Source: Dehalococcoidia bacterium
GTDB taxonomy: Bacteria > Chloroflexota > Dehalococcoidia > Dehalococcoidales > RBG-16-60-22
DNA length: 64,000 nt
Direction of reading: 5' to 3'
Assembly (NCBI GenBank): GCA_030615035.1
Contig: JAUXAC010000005.1
Span: 1-64,000, forward strand
A model generated the notes under the pieces. That model searched no databases and was not told where the DNA came from. It worked only from the letters and a program-made list of their open reading frames with translations. A program made the translations under genes and the position numbers. Below, piece after piece: positions 15,167 to 24,066 of this stretch (position 1 is the stretch's first letter; every line of letters begins with the position of its first letter).

Positions 15167-16085
15167 GGTGAAACTTCCTAGTCTCCTCCAGCCCTTCCTC
15201 TAAATTATATCTCGGTTCATAACCAAGGGTTTTAGCTTTAGAAATATCCGCTAGGCTGTGTCTTATATCCCCTTCTCGCGGCTCCTGGTGAACTGGCTCA
15301 ACATTATTCCCGGTAAGCTTGATAACAAGTTTAGCTAGCTCATTTATAGTAATGCTCTTGCCCCGGCCAATGTTAAAAACTCCACTAGCATTGCCCTCAG
15401 CAGCCAGAATATCGGCCTCTACTGCATCGGCGATAAAAGTGAAATCCCTGGTTTGCTCACCATCGCCAAAGATTATGAGCGGACTACCTTCGGATGCCCA
15501 TCTTATAAACCTGGGGATGACTGCAGCATATTGGGAATCTGGGTTCTGCCTGGGACCATAGACATTGAAATATCTTAAACAAGCCGTGGCAAGCCCATAA
15601 ACCTCTTGAAAAACCCGGCAATAATGCTCGCCAGCAAGCTTGCTTACGGCATAAGGAGATTGAGGATGGGGCACCATGTCTTCCTTTTTGGGAAGAGTAG
15701 GAGTGTCGCCATAGACTGAAGACGATGAGGCATAGACTACCTTCCTGACCTTATTATCCCTTGCTGCCAGAAGCACATTAAGCGTACCAGTGATATTTAC
15801 CTCGCTGGCAGCTAAAGGGTCTTTTACACTTCTGGGTACACTGGGAAGAGCAGCTTGATGAAAGACGTAGATAGCACCTTGGAAAAGTTCTTTGAGTAGT
15901 GAAAAATTGGTAATGCTGTCTTGAATAAACTGGACACTACCTTTCTTAAGTAGCTCTTTTATATTTTCCATTTCGCCAGTGGAAAGGTCATCAAGGATAG
16001 TGACCTGATAGCCTCTTCTGGCTAGCTCCTCAGCCAGATGTGAACCAATAAACCCGGCGCCACCAGTAACAATTACTTTTTCCAT
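15156..16085 (-). CDS. NAD-dependent UDP-sugar 4-epimerase-like protein
   Basis: A 309-residue extended SDR. GGAGFIGSHLAEEL is at residues 8-21, the SSSSVYG motif gives the catalytic Ser, and YAVSKLAGE the catalytic Tyr/Lys. RYFNVYGPRQNP is typical of the WbpP/TviC/GalE group acting on UDP-GlcNAc or its uronate. Paired with the dehydrogenase downstream, it resembles the Vi-antigen gene pair tviB-tviC, which makes UDP-GalNAcA. That pathway is inference. It has its own promoter at 16137-16165. Confidence 0.87.
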   Translation of the reverse strand: MEKVIVTGGAGFIGSHLAEELARRGYQVTILDDLSTGEMENIKELLKKGSVQFIQDSITNFSLLKELFQGAIYVFHQAALPSVPRSVKDPLAASEVNITGTLNVLLAARDNKVRKVVYASSSSVYGDTPTLPKKEDMVPHPQSPYAVSKLAGEHYCRVFQEVYGLATACLRYFNVYGPRQNPDSQYAAVIPRFIRWASEGSPLIIFGDGEQTRDFTFIADAVEADILAAEGNASGVFNIGRGKSITINELAKLVIKLTGNNVEPVHQEPREGDIRHSLADISKAKTLGYEPRYNLEEGLEETRKFHHEE

Positions 16086-16136
16086 TTGGCACGTTTCCGC
16101 AAAATCAGTGTCCTTGAGGCACCTTAACTAGCAGTT

Positions 16137-16165
16137 ATTGTAACCCACTACGACCAAGAAAGCAA
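16137..16165 (-). promoter_or_regulatory. Promoter of the epimerase-dehydrogenase operon
   Basis: On the minus strand TTGCTT (16160-16165), 17-base spacer, TACAAT (16137-16142). Confidence 0.6.
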
Positions 16166-16193
16166 GGTGAGCTTATAATGAGTCACGCTGAGG

Positions 16194-16199
16194 TATAAT
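16194..16199 (+). promoter_or_regulatory. -10 box of the lipid kinase gene
   Basis: A perfect TATAAT. The expected transcription start near 16206 lies after the ATG at 16200, which supports the downstream TTG start of the kinase. No good -35 box is seen. Confidence 0.5.
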
Positions 16200-16229
16200 G
16201 TGCTATACTTGCTCCAGGAGGATGGGCAC

Positions 16230-17138
16230 TTGTCATATGCACATCTGATTGTTAATCCGATTGCCGGTGCTGGGAAAACTGCCAAGAAATGGCCACAAAT
16301 TATGGATTTACTGAAAAGCATCGGACTACATTTCGAACATGACCTAACCGAAGCCCCCGGCCACGCCAGAGAACTCGCTGAATCAGCAGCTAAGAAGGGC
16401 TCCGAACTAGTGGTATCCGTAGGCGGTGATGGCACGGTAAACGAGGTTGTCAATGGTTTGTATGATGCGGGTAACATTGCCGATATAATGCTGGGTATCA
16501 TAAGCACCGGAACAGGTCGCGATTACATTCGCACTGTTGGCATACCTTTTGCTTACCAAGAAGCTTGCCAATGCCTTATTAGCCCAAGCAAACTTACCGT
16601 AGACGTTGGTGTCGTTGAATACATAAGTACTGGCCAAATGGTGAAGCGATTATTCGTAAACTTTGCTGGGCTGGGTTTTGATGCTGAAATAGTGAGGGCT
16701 ACCACCCAAAAGTTTAAGACTCTAGGCAATACATCCTCTTACCTTATGGGATTACTCTCTACCCTTTTGTTCTATAAGAATAAGAGTATTTCGCTTACAG
16801 TGGATGGGGAAACGGCAGAAAGAAAGGTTTGCACTGTTTTGATGAGTAACGGCAAGTATGGGGGAGGCGGCATGTTTGCGGCACCTGATGCTGACCTTAC
16901 CGATGGCCTCCTTGATGTATTGATAATAGGTGATTTGAGCAAGCCAGACCTTCTCTGGTCATTGCCACGAGTGTACAAAGGCACCCATCTAACCCATCCT
17001 AAAGTCACAATGAAGAGGGCAAGAGAAATAGAGATACGGTCTGCAGAGCCAGTGTCTCTTCAAGCTGATGGCGAACTACTTGGTGAACTACCTGCCCGTT
17101 TCTATGTCTTACCGGCAGCACTAAACATTGCTGTCTAG
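16230..17138 (+). CDS. Diacylglycerol/lipid kinase family protein
   Basis: A 302-residue DAGK-catalytic-domain protein (YegS/BmrU/DgkB type). It shows NPIAGAGKT near the N-terminus, the nucleotide motif GGDGTVNEVVNGL and the second-domain stretch SNGKYGGGGMFAAPDA. The family phosphorylates diacylglycerol or related lipids, recycling them into phospholipid synthesis. The TTG start at 16230 is chosen because CAGGAGG lies 8 bases before it and the -10 box at 16194 would put the transcript start beyond the ATG at 16200. It is convergent with tRNA-Pro. Confidence 0.85.
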   Translation: MSYAHLIVNPIAGAGKTAKKWPQIMDLLKSIGLHFEHDLTEAPGHARELAESAAKKGSELVVSVGGDGTVNEVVNGLYDAGNIADIMLGIISTGTGRDYIRTVGIPFAYQEACQCLISPSKLTVDVGVVEYISTGQMVKRLFVNFAGLGFDAEIVRATTQKFKTLGNTSSYLMGLLSTLLFYKNKSISLTVDGETAERKVCTVLMSNGKYGGGGMFAAPDADLTDGLLDVLIIGDLSKPDLLWSLPRVYKGTHLTHPKVTMKRAREIEIRSAEPVSLQADGELLGELPARFYVLPAALNIAV

Positions 17139-17156
17139 ATTTGGCTTTTGAACCTA

Positions 17157-17234
17157 TGGTCGGGGTGAGAGGATTTGAACCTCCGACCTCATGGTCCCAA
17201 ACCATGCGCGCTAACCGGACTGCGCTACACCCCG
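17157..17234 (-). tRNA. tRNA-Pro(TGG)
   Basis: Acceptor stem CGGGGTG/CACCCCG, anticodon stem CATGG/CCATG with loop TTTGGGA (anticodon TGG), T-loop TTCAAAT, encoded CCA after discriminator A. Confidence 0.95.
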
Positions 17235-17241
17235 TAGTTGA

Positions 17242-17270
17242 AGTATAGCAAAGCATCTGTTGAGGAGCAA
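17242..17270 (-). promoter_or_regulatory. Promoter of tRNA-Pro
   Basis: On the minus strand TTGCTC (17265-17270), 17-base spacer, TATACT (17242-17247), 7 bases before the tRNA 5' end. Confidence 0.7.
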
Positions 17271-17350
17271 CCCTGAGGTTAACTATCGGTCTTAATCTCA
17301 CTAAATCGGGGCAAACATGGCATGTAAGTCAGAATAGACTTAATCCCAAG

Positions 17351-18283
17351 TTATTCTCCGGCCTTTTTACATCTCTCTTTAAGCTTGGCGTATTCCTTAG
17401 TCACTCTCTGCTGAATCGCATCTATTGAATCCTCAGATAGATGTCTGAATCTACCCTGTACCTTCAAATACTCACTGATCGGCTTAAGTTGCGGGGGATC
17501 AACGTTCAGCTTATATTCCCCTTCTTCCACTTCATATAATGGAAATACCCCCGTCTGTATTGCCAGGCGACCCATCTTAATAGTGATATCGGTGGGGCAC
17601 CTCCAGCCGGTGGGGCAAACCGATAGGACATGAACATAAGCCGGACCAGGAGTTGCCACTGCCTTGGCTACTTTAGCCATCAAATCAAAAGGATAGCTAG
17701 GACAAGCGGTAGCTACATACGGGATATCATGAGCGACAGCAATAGCCGGCAAATTCTTCTTCCAGGTAACCTGCCCGATACTCACTTTACCGGCGGGCTG
17801 GGTAGTAGTTGAAGCACCATAGGGAGTAGCTGAAGACCTCTGAACCCCGGTATTCATATAGGCTTCATTGTCAAAGCAGATATATACGAAGTCATGTCCT
17901 CTCTCTAATGCTCCAGATAGTGCCTGCATGCCAATATCACTGGTTCCACCATCACCGGCTATAGCTACTACATTAACTTTCTCTTTCGGTCCTCTTCCTT
18001 TCCGCGTCATGACCTTCAGCCCCGCCTCTATGCCAGAAGCTACTGCTGCCGTGTTTTCAAACAGAGTGTGAATCCAGGGAATACGCCAGGCGGTATAAGG
18101 AAGTGGGGAGGAATAAACCTCAATACAACCGGTGGCACAAACAATAATGCTATTTCGGCCGATTGCTTTACAGGCTAACCTCACCGCTAAGGATTGCCCG
18201 CAGCCTACACAAGCCCGATGGCCAGGAGCGAATGGTTCATCTTTAGTTACTGTCCGCTTACCAATTTTAACGTAGTCTTCCAT
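17351..18283 (-). CDS. porB: 2-oxoacid:ferredoxin oxidoreductase, beta subunit
   Basis: A 310-residue thiamine-diphosphate-binding subunit. The TPP/Mg motif runs from GDGG (residue 110 region) to the N of FDNEAYMNTG. Cysteines C21 and C24 (CVGCGQ), C54 and a C-terminal Cys (CPTGWRCP) match the 4Fe-4S ligands of pyruvate:ferredoxin oxidoreductase beta. The enzyme decarboxylates a 2-oxoacid, probably pyruvate, to acyl-CoA and reduces ferredoxin. It is the last gene of the gamma-delta-alpha-beta operon, sharing one base with the alpha stop. Confidence 0.93.
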   Translation of the reverse strand: MEDYVKIGKRTVTKDEPFAPGHRACVGCGQSLAVRLACKAIGRNSIIVCATGCIEVYSSPLPYTAWRIPWIHTLFENTAAVASGIEAGLKVMTRKGRGPKEKVNVVAIAGDGGTSDIGMQALSGALERGHDFVYICFDNEAYMNTGVQRSSATPYGASTTTQPAGKVSIGQVTWKKNLPAIAVAHDIPYVATACPSYPFDLMAKVAKAVATPGPAYVHVLSVCPTGWRCPTDITIKMGRLAIQTGVFPLYEVEEGEYKLNVDPPQLKPISEYLKVQGRFRHLSEDSIDAIQQRVTKEYAKLKERCKKAGE

Positions 18284-19458
18284 TATTCCCTCACCCCGTA
18301 CATTTCAAACTCAGTCTCACTCCCCTTTTGGGAAATCTCCGTACCTCTATTCACCATATATTTAAATCCATCCACATTAATATGTCTGCCTCCCAAGCCG
18401 CCAACAAAGCCGACTACCTTTGGCTTTTTGGTTTCACTATATAAGGCTGCTTTAACCTCGGAGCACACTGGTCCGCCAGGCCCACCAAAGGAAAGAGCTC
18501 TATCTACCACAACAATCACCTCAGCATCTTTAACTGTCTGGCGAAATTCCTTAAAAGGGAAGGGACGCCACAGACGAATTCTTATCAACCCGACATCCTT
18601 GCCTTCACTTCTCATCTCGTCTATAGCTGTCATTGCTGTCTCACTGTAGCTTCCCATGGTCAACAGGAGAACCTTGGCACCTTCACTATGGTAGCTTTCC
18701 ACCGGAGAATAATAATGCCCGAAGGTATCTCCAAAGACTTTCCAGCACTCAAGAATCACCTCTTTAGAAGCCTCCAGGTTTACTTCCTGCGCCTTTTTTG
18801 CCTCTGAGTATATAAATGGTGCACCCATACATCCCATAGATACCGGCTTATCCGGATTTAGTGGCAACGGGTGCTTATAGGGAGGGATAAACTTATCAAC
18901 TTTGCTCTGCTCAGGGAAGAGTATGGGCTCAATCATATGGGACAGGTGGAACCCGTCCAAGTGAATCATTACCGGAAGCATAACTCTCGGGTCTTCACCA
19001 ATGCGAAAGGCACATATGGTATTATCAACCGCCTCTTGTCCATTCTCGACAAATATCTGTATCCACCCGGTATCACGAACTGCCATCGCATCAGAATGGT
19101 CGCCCCAGATGCTTATTGGTGCTGATAAGGCTCTATTGCATACTGCCATAACTATCGGTAGGCGCATAGATGAGGCAACATACACTACTTCATGCATTAA
19201 CTCTAATCCTTGACCCGATGTAGCCGTAAATGTCCTGGCTCCTACCGCTGAGCTGCCAAGACAGGCACTCATGGCTGAGTGCTCAGATTCAACGGGAACA
19301 TAAGTTGCATCCAATTCACCATTAGCCACCAGCTCGGCGAGATATTCAGCAATATGACTCTGCGGCGTAATCGGATAGGCAGCGACAAGATCAGTCTTAG
19401 CCAGTTTGACTGCCTCACCAATGGCCTCAGTGACTTCTATTCCTACCGTTTTTGCCAT
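18283..19458 (-). CDS. porA: 2-oxoacid:ferredoxin oxidoreductase, alpha subunit
   Basis: A 391-residue alpha subunit. It shows AYPITPQSHIAEYL near residue 27 and ESEHSAMSACLGSSAVGARTFTATS, typical of the pyrimidine-binding half of the TPP site, then the transketolase-C-like domain ending FVGGLGGRHI. The start at 19458 is set by GGAGGAA just upstream; a longer frame to 19503 overlaps the delta gene and is unlikely. Substrate choice between pyruvate and 2-oxoisovalerate cannot be read with certainty. Confidence 0.93.
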   Translation of the reverse strand: MAKTVGIEVTEAIGEAVKLAKTDLVAAYPITPQSHIAEYLAELVANGELDATYVPVESEHSAMSACLGSSAVGARTFTATSGQGLELMHEVVYVASSMRLPIVMAVCNRALSAPISIWGDHSDAMAVRDTGWIQIFVENGQEAVDNTICAFRIGEDPRVMLPVMIHLDGFHLSHMIEPILFPEQSKVDKFIPPYKHPLPLNPDKPVSMGCMGAPFIYSEAKKAQEVNLEASKEVILECWKVFGDTFGHYYSPVESYHSEGAKVLLLTMGSYSETAMTAIDEMRSEGKDVGLIRIRLWRPFPFKEFRQTVKDAEVIVVVDRALSFGGPGGPVCSEVKAALYSETKKPKVVGFVGGLGGRHINVDGFKYMVNRGTEISQKGSETEFEMYGVRE

Positions 19459-19757
19459 TATTCCTCCTTCTCTTCTACCATTGTTATCACATCTTTGGGG
19501 CACTCAACGGCACAGATACCACAGCCTTTGCAGTAATACATGTCGGCTTCAAAATATCCCTCAGTATTCTCTTCAATACAGCCCTCAGGACAGTATACAA
19601 AGCAGAGTCCGCACTTGTTACACTTACTAAGATCAAAAATTGGTTTCTGTGACCGCCAGTCTCCGGTCCGCAGTTCACTGGCATTTCCTGGTTCGGTCAC
19701 TATTGAGCCAATATTCAGGTCTTTCCAGGTCAGTTCAGCTGCATTTTTCTTAGCCAT
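19458..19757 (-). CDS. porD: 2-oxoacid:ferredoxin oxidoreductase, delta subunit (2x 4Fe-4S)
   Basis: A 99-residue bacterial-ferredoxin-type subunit with two CxxCxxCxxxC clusters: CNKCGLCFVYC around residue 45 and CKGCGICAVEC around residue 75. It passes electrons from the TPP site to free ferredoxin. An N-terminal stretch of about 30 residues is normal for PorD. The stop shares one base with the alpha start. Confidence 0.93.
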   Translation of the reverse strand: MAKKNAAELTWKDLNIGSIVTEPGNASELRTGDWRSQKPIFDLSKCNKCGLCFVYCPEGCIEENTEGYFEADMYYCKGCGICAVECPKDVITMVEEKEE

Positions 19758-19764
19758 TTTATTA

Positions 19765-20334
19765 CTACTCTCCCACTATAGTCTCTTGATAAGCTCTTTC
19801 CATAGCTTTTAAGTTCCGCTCAGCCAGTCTGCCAAAACGCTCTTTTAGTGGCTCAGTCATAGATTCTAACTTGATGATATTGGTAGCTTTTATCAAGGCA
19901 CCAGTCATGGTAGTGTTAACAATAGGCACTCCTACTAGCTCCATAGCAATTTTGCTAGCATTAACTGTTGCCAGTGAACAGGTAATGCCGAGTTCCTGCC
20001 TGATTTGCGCAGCCTGTTTTACGGTATTAACTACCACTATTCCGCCGTCTTTCAACCCTGAAGTAACATTCACAATGCGAAGCAGACTCGGGTCAAGCAC
20101 TACTACTATATCGGGTTCCTCAACCTCGGCTCTTACTCTTATGCGTTCTCCACTACTTACTCTGTTAAAAGCCAGGACTGGTGCCCCTCTTCTTTCGGCA
20201 CCAAAACTGGGGAAAGCCTGAGCATACTTACCTTCACTTATGGCTGCCCGTGCTAACAATTCTGCCGAAGTAACTGCCCCCTGACCACCACGACCATGCC
20301 ATCTAATTTCAATAATTTTTGTTGCATCTATCAT
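19765..20334 (-). CDS. porC: 2-oxoacid:ferredoxin oxidoreductase, gamma subunit
   Basis: A 189-residue subunit with the hallmark WHGRGGQGAVTSAELLA and the FPSFGAERRGAPV motif. It caps the complex and helps bind CoA. Its start (AGGAG at about 20340-20344) lies only 24 bases after the tRNA-Arg gene on the same strand, and no separate promoter is visible between them, so the operon may be read from the tRNA promoter. Confidence 0.93.
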   Translation of the reverse strand: MIDATKIIEIRWHGRGGQGAVTSAELLARAAISEGKYAQAFPSFGAERRGAPVLAFNRVSSGERIRVRAEVEEPDIVVVLDPSLLRIVNVTSGLKDGGIVVVNTVKQAAQIRQELGITCSLATVNASKIAMELVGVPIVNTTMTGALIKATNIIKLESMTEPLKERFGRLAERNLKAMERAYQETIVGE

Positions 20335-20357
20335 CTTACTCTCCTATCACACCAAAG

Positions 20358-20430
20358 CGCCCCTGGAGCGACTTGAACGCTCGCACCCAGCTCCGGAGGC
20401 TGGTGCTCTATCCGACTGAGCTACAGGGGC
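20358..20430 (-). tRNA. tRNA-Arg(CCG)
   Basis: Acceptor stem GCCCCTG/CAGGGGC, anticodon stem CCAGC/GCTGG with loop CTCCGGA (anticodon CCG), T stem GAGCG/CGCTC. No CCA is encoded after discriminator G. Confidence 0.95.
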
Positions 20431-20438
20431 ACATAGTC

Positions 20439-20467
20439 ATAATATCACGCAGCCAGCGAAAGAGCAA
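20439..20467 (-). promoter_or_regulatory. Promoter of tRNA-Arg, possibly also of por genes
   Basis: On the minus strand TTGCTC (20462-20467), 17-base spacer, TATTAT (20439-20444), 8 bases before the tRNA. Confidence 0.65.
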
Positions 20468-20566
20468 TTGAATTTTAGCCGAAAATCCGCCTGTATTATA
20501 GACGTCTATCATAGATAAAGCAAGTATTGACCTTTCTAAAATAAGCTTGGCTTCCAAAGGGAGCCA

Positions 20567-22327
20567 TTAGATGAAAACGTCCCAGGCGAGGAGAACAATA
20601 AGGCACAGCAGTACTACAAGCACCATAACTCCCAGTGGAATTCGATAGCGGTCAGGGCTGAAGGTTGCCGGTTCAGGGGTTGGCTTCTCAACATGGAGGA
20701 AAACGTATCTGGCGGACCTAATCGTCTCAACAAGGTAGCCCGGGGGATTAGCACTTAGCTTGACGATGAACCAAGCAAGACGGAGAGCTAGACTTTCCAC
20801 TGCGCCAAACAAACGGCACACCCAAACACTGAACACATTGTAAGCCAACCGAGACGGTCTTCGGTAGAACCAGTCGGTATCCAGCGTGATGGTTGCCTCG
20901 ACATGGAGCTTCTTCATGAGTAACCAGAAGGCAAGTCCGGTGAAAATCAGGAGCTGCATAGTTTGCATCACATGGGAAGCAGTATACGGCTGGTAGTACA
21001 CTTCAAAGGGTAAGAGATTATAAAGTAGAGCCGGATAAACTCCAATGGCAATACATATTGCTGAGGTCAGCCCCATGCCTACATACATTCCCAGTGGAAC
21101 AGGTTTCGGTTTAAGGGAACGGTCAGTGCTAAACCAGGTAAAATACGGGAGTTTCAAGGCGATGGAAAGAAAAGTACCGATGGAGGCTAGTTCCAGCAGC
21201 AAAACCACTACTCCCAGATGGTTAATCTCTGCCGCATATATAACCATACTCTTACTGACAAAACCGCTAAACAGCGGGACCCCAGAGATGGAGAAGGCAC
21301 CGACCATGAATAGTATCAGGGCGAGCGGCATTGACCGGATCAACCCGCCTAGCTCCGTCATCTTGCTCCGACCGGTGGCATAGAGAACGGCACCTATTCC
21401 CATGAACAACAAGCCCTTGTATAGAATATGAGCAAAAGCATGGGCAGTGGCACCGTTAACCGCCATTGCAGAGCCAATGCCGACACCACATACCATGAAA
21501 CCAACCTGACTGATAATATGATAAGAAAGAAGACGTCGGCCGTCGTTGGCGAGGAAGGCAAAAACCACGCCGTAGACCGCCATGATTGCACCTGCCCACA
21601 TCAGCAGCTCCAGACCAGCAAAACCGCGAGCAAGCGCATAGACTGCTACCTTGGTAGTAAAGGCACTGAGGAAAACGCTGCCGGCAACCGTCCCTTCCGG
21701 ATAGGAATCAGGCAGCCATCCATTAAGCGGCGGGACGGCAGCGCTAAGAGCAAAACCAAAGAGAATCAAATACGAAGCTATCCCCCCTTCAAAGTGGTTA
21801 AACAGTAGCGAACCGGTTCCCCCCAAATGCCAAATAATGCCGGCCATAAGCACACTGCCGCCAAATGCATGCACCAGAATATAACGGAAACCTGCCCTCC
21901 TAGACTCCGGTGTCCTCCGCGCCCAGATGAGGAAAAGAGAAGAAACGGCCATTACTTCCCAGAAGATAAGTAATGTGAACAGGTCACCGGCAAAGACCAC
22001 CCCCAGCGAACTACCCACATAGAGCAGCGAGGTTACCTGCTGCACGGTGTCTTTCACGTGGAAGCCATAGACACCACCCAGGAACCCCATGATGACAAAA
22101 ACATAGCCAAAGGCAAGACTTAGCCTGTCCACCCGACACGGCATTAATTCATAGTTAAGAAAGGGAAAAGTCAGGCTTGCTCCCGGCTCCAGCTGCAGAA
22201 GGAAGTAAAAGGCCGCAATAGGGAACACTAGGTATACAGAAGCTCGCACCCGGCGGGGTAGTATTGGCAACAGAATAGCCCCGAGCACAAAAATTATCGC
22301 CAGCGGGAAATTACTCATCGTCATCAT
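20567..22327 (-). CDS. Large antiporter-like membrane subunit (MrpD/NuoN family), third copy
   Basis: A 586-residue polytopic protein of the proton-conducting NADH dehydrogenase/antiporter family. It keeps the key glutamate in TM5 (LLIFWEVMAVSS) and the TM8 lysine (SAFTTKVAVYALAR); PLNGWLPDSYPEG marks TM7. A C-terminal extension of about 100 residues with one more hydrophobic segment exceeds the usual 490. It is the last gene of the antiporter operon and overlaps the small gene upstream. The role is ion translocation across the membrane. Confidence 0.88.
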   Translation of the reverse strand: MMTMSNFPLAIIFVLGAILLPILPRRVRASVYLVFPIAAFYFLLQLEPGASLTFPFLNYELMPCRVDRLSLAFGYVFVIMGFLGGVYGFHVKDTVQQVTSLLYVGSSLGVVFAGDLFTLLIFWEVMAVSSLFLIWARRTPESRRAGFRYILVHAFGGSVLMAGIIWHLGGTGSLLFNHFEGGIASYLILFGFALSAAVPPLNGWLPDSYPEGTVAGSVFLSAFTTKVAVYALARGFAGLELLMWAGAIMAVYGVVFAFLANDGRRLLSYHIISQVGFMVCGVGIGSAMAVNGATAHAFAHILYKGLLFMGIGAVLYATGRSKMTELGGLIRSMPLALILFMVGAFSISGVPLFSGFVSKSMVIYAAEINHLGVVVLLLELASIGTFLSIALKLPYFTWFSTDRSLKPKPVPLGMYVGMGLTSAICIAIGVYPALLYNLLPFEVYYQPYTASHVMQTMQLLIFTGLAFWLLMKKLHVEATITLDTDWFYRRPSRLAYNVFSVWVCRLFGAVESLALRLAWFIVKLSANPPGYLVETIRSARYVFLHVEKPTPEPATFSPDRYRIPLGVMVLVVLLCLIVLLAWDVFI

Positions 22328-22547
22328 TTCGGTCGTAGTAATCCTCCTTACGCTGTAGCCAGTAGTGCCCGATTAATTTAGCAAAGGCAATCAGAATCAA
22401 GCAGCCAATGAAGCCGAACAGGGAAAAGAATCCAACAATGTGGGACCACGGCAAGGCATTATGGGCATGTCCGCTCACCAGGAAAAAGTCGAGCAAAATA
22501 AAAATGCCCACAGTTACTACTAAAACCACTAACCAGCGAAATTTCAT
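22311..22547 (-). CDS. Small two-helix membrane protein of the antiporter operon
   Basis: A 78-residue protein with two hydrophobic segments (residues 5-24 and 38-60) and an acidic tail (DRNDDDE). It overlaps both neighbours by a few bases, so it is clearly an operon member. No family is recognised; it probably is a small accessory subunit. Confidence 0.65.
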   Translation of the reverse strand: MKFRWLVVLVVTVGIFILLDFFLVSGHAHNALPWSHIVGFFSLFGFIGCLILIAFAKLIGHYWLQRKEDYYDRNDDDE

Positions 22548-24034
22548 GGTCCCCCTCCGCTGAGAACATTACCGGCAACTCTGGCAGCCAACTGGTAAAG
22601 GTAGGGGAATTGATCGGGGAAGATTCCTAGTAAAAGCGAAAATAAGGCAGTCAGTACCAGGGGAACAACCATTAAGGGTGAAGCCTCACCGAATTTATTA
22701 AACTTATCTGAAGGGGCAAAAAAGGCTCGGACGACGATGCTAAAAAGGTAGCCAGCATTGAGCAGGCCGCTGAGCAGGAAAGTAGCCACTAAAACCACCT
22801 GTCCTACGTCTAACGCTCCCTGAACCAGATACCATTTACTGATGAATCCGTTGACTGGGGGCATTCCTGCCAACCCGATTGAAGCCAGGGCAAAGGCGCC
22901 CATGGTGATTGGCATCTGTCGTCCGATTCCGTTCAGCTCGCTTACATTCTCACAGTGTGTCTTGACGTGAATAGCACCGGCGCAGAAAAAGAGGGTAATT
23001 TTCATCATGGCATGGTTTACAATATGGAGAAGGCCACCAATCCAGGCACTTGGTGAAAGTATCGTCACGCCAAGGACAATGTAGGACAGGTGACCTACCG
23101 TAGAGTAAGCTAGACGCATTTTCAGATTGTCTTGGCGTATGGCAATAAGCGAAGCCACTAATATCGTGGCGGCAGTAAGCCCGGCAAGATAACCTGCCAC
23201 ACCGCTACCATGCAACAGTGCCGGACCAATGATAAAGCCAATGGCCCGGGCAAAGCCAAAAACACCGGCTTTCACCACCGCCACGGCGTGGAGCAGAGCA
23301 CTGACTGGAGTCGGTGCCGCCATAGCCGTCGGTAGCCAGCTGTGCAACGGCATAATTGCTGACTTGACCCCGAAACTACACAGAAACAGGATAAACAGCA
23401 GGATGACACTGCTCTTACTCACCTGCTCGGGTATAATTCCCCCCGCTCTGAAATCAACCGAGCCACTGAGCTGATAAGTCAGCGCGAGGGCAAAAAGCAG
23501 AACTGCCCCTCCGGTGAGCAAGTAGACCAGATACTTCCTTCCCGCAGATATTGCCTCCGGTGTTTCTTTATGGATAACGAGAGGATAGGTAGCGATGGTC
23601 AATATTTCATAAAAGATGACCAGCGTCAGGAGATTGGCAGCAAAGGCAATGCCTATCGTAGCCGAAAGACAAACAGCGAAGCTGGCAAAATAGCGGGTCT
23701 GCTTGTGTTCCGGTATACCACGCACATAGCCAATGGAAAAGAACGAAGTTAAAATCCAGAGTGCCGAGGCAGAAAGGGCAAAGATAATGCCCAAGGAATC
23801 TACCTTAAGCGCCAGGGAAATGCCCGGAGAAATAGCAAACAAGGTTATCGCTGGATAACTACCCTGGAGCACGCTGGGCAGCATGGACAACACAATGGCA
23901 AACTTTGCCAAGGCTGCCATTATTGTCCAGGACTCACGCATATTTGGCCGTTGATTTGGAATCACAATGAGGACAACTGCCAAAAGTGAGACCAGCACGG
24001 CCAGTAGTGGTTTCAGTGAGAAGTACGTTTCCAT
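22544..24034 (-). CDS. Large antiporter-like membrane subunit (MrpA/NuoL-like), second copy
   Basis: A 496-residue polytopic protein. TM5 glutamate is present (LVIFYEILTIATYP), and LLHAVAVVKAGVFGFAR is the MrpA/NuoL form of TM8 with the conserved His and Lys. It therefore may stand in for the core of MrpA, whose C-terminal part is encoded separately here (26311-26870). It likely forms one ion channel of the complex. Confidence 0.87.
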   Translation of the reverse strand: METYFSLKPLLAVLVSLLAVVLIVIPNQRPNMRESWTIMAALAKFAIVLSMLPSVLQGSYPAITLFAISPGISLALKVDSLGIIFALSASALWILTSFFSIGYVRGIPEHKQTRYFASFAVCLSATIGIAFAANLLTLVIFYEILTIATYPLVIHKETPEAISAGRKYLVYLLTGGAVLLFALALTYQLSGSVDFRAGGIIPEQVSKSSVILLFILFLCSFGVKSAIMPLHSWLPTAMAAPTPVSALLHAVAVVKAGVFGFARAIGFIIGPALLHGSGVAGYLAGLTAATILVASLIAIRQDNLKMRLAYSTVGHLSYIVLGVTILSPSAWIGGLLHIVNHAMMKITLFFCAGAIHVKTHCENVSELNGIGRQMPITMGAFALASIGLAGMPPVNGFISKWYLVQGALDVGQVVLVATFLLSGLLNAGYLFSIVVRAFFAPSDKFNKFGEASPLMVVPLVLTALFSLLLGIFPDQFPYLYQLAARVAGNVLSGGGP

Positions 24035-24066
24035 AAAACCAAACTCGTTTCACCACTTTCTCTAGA

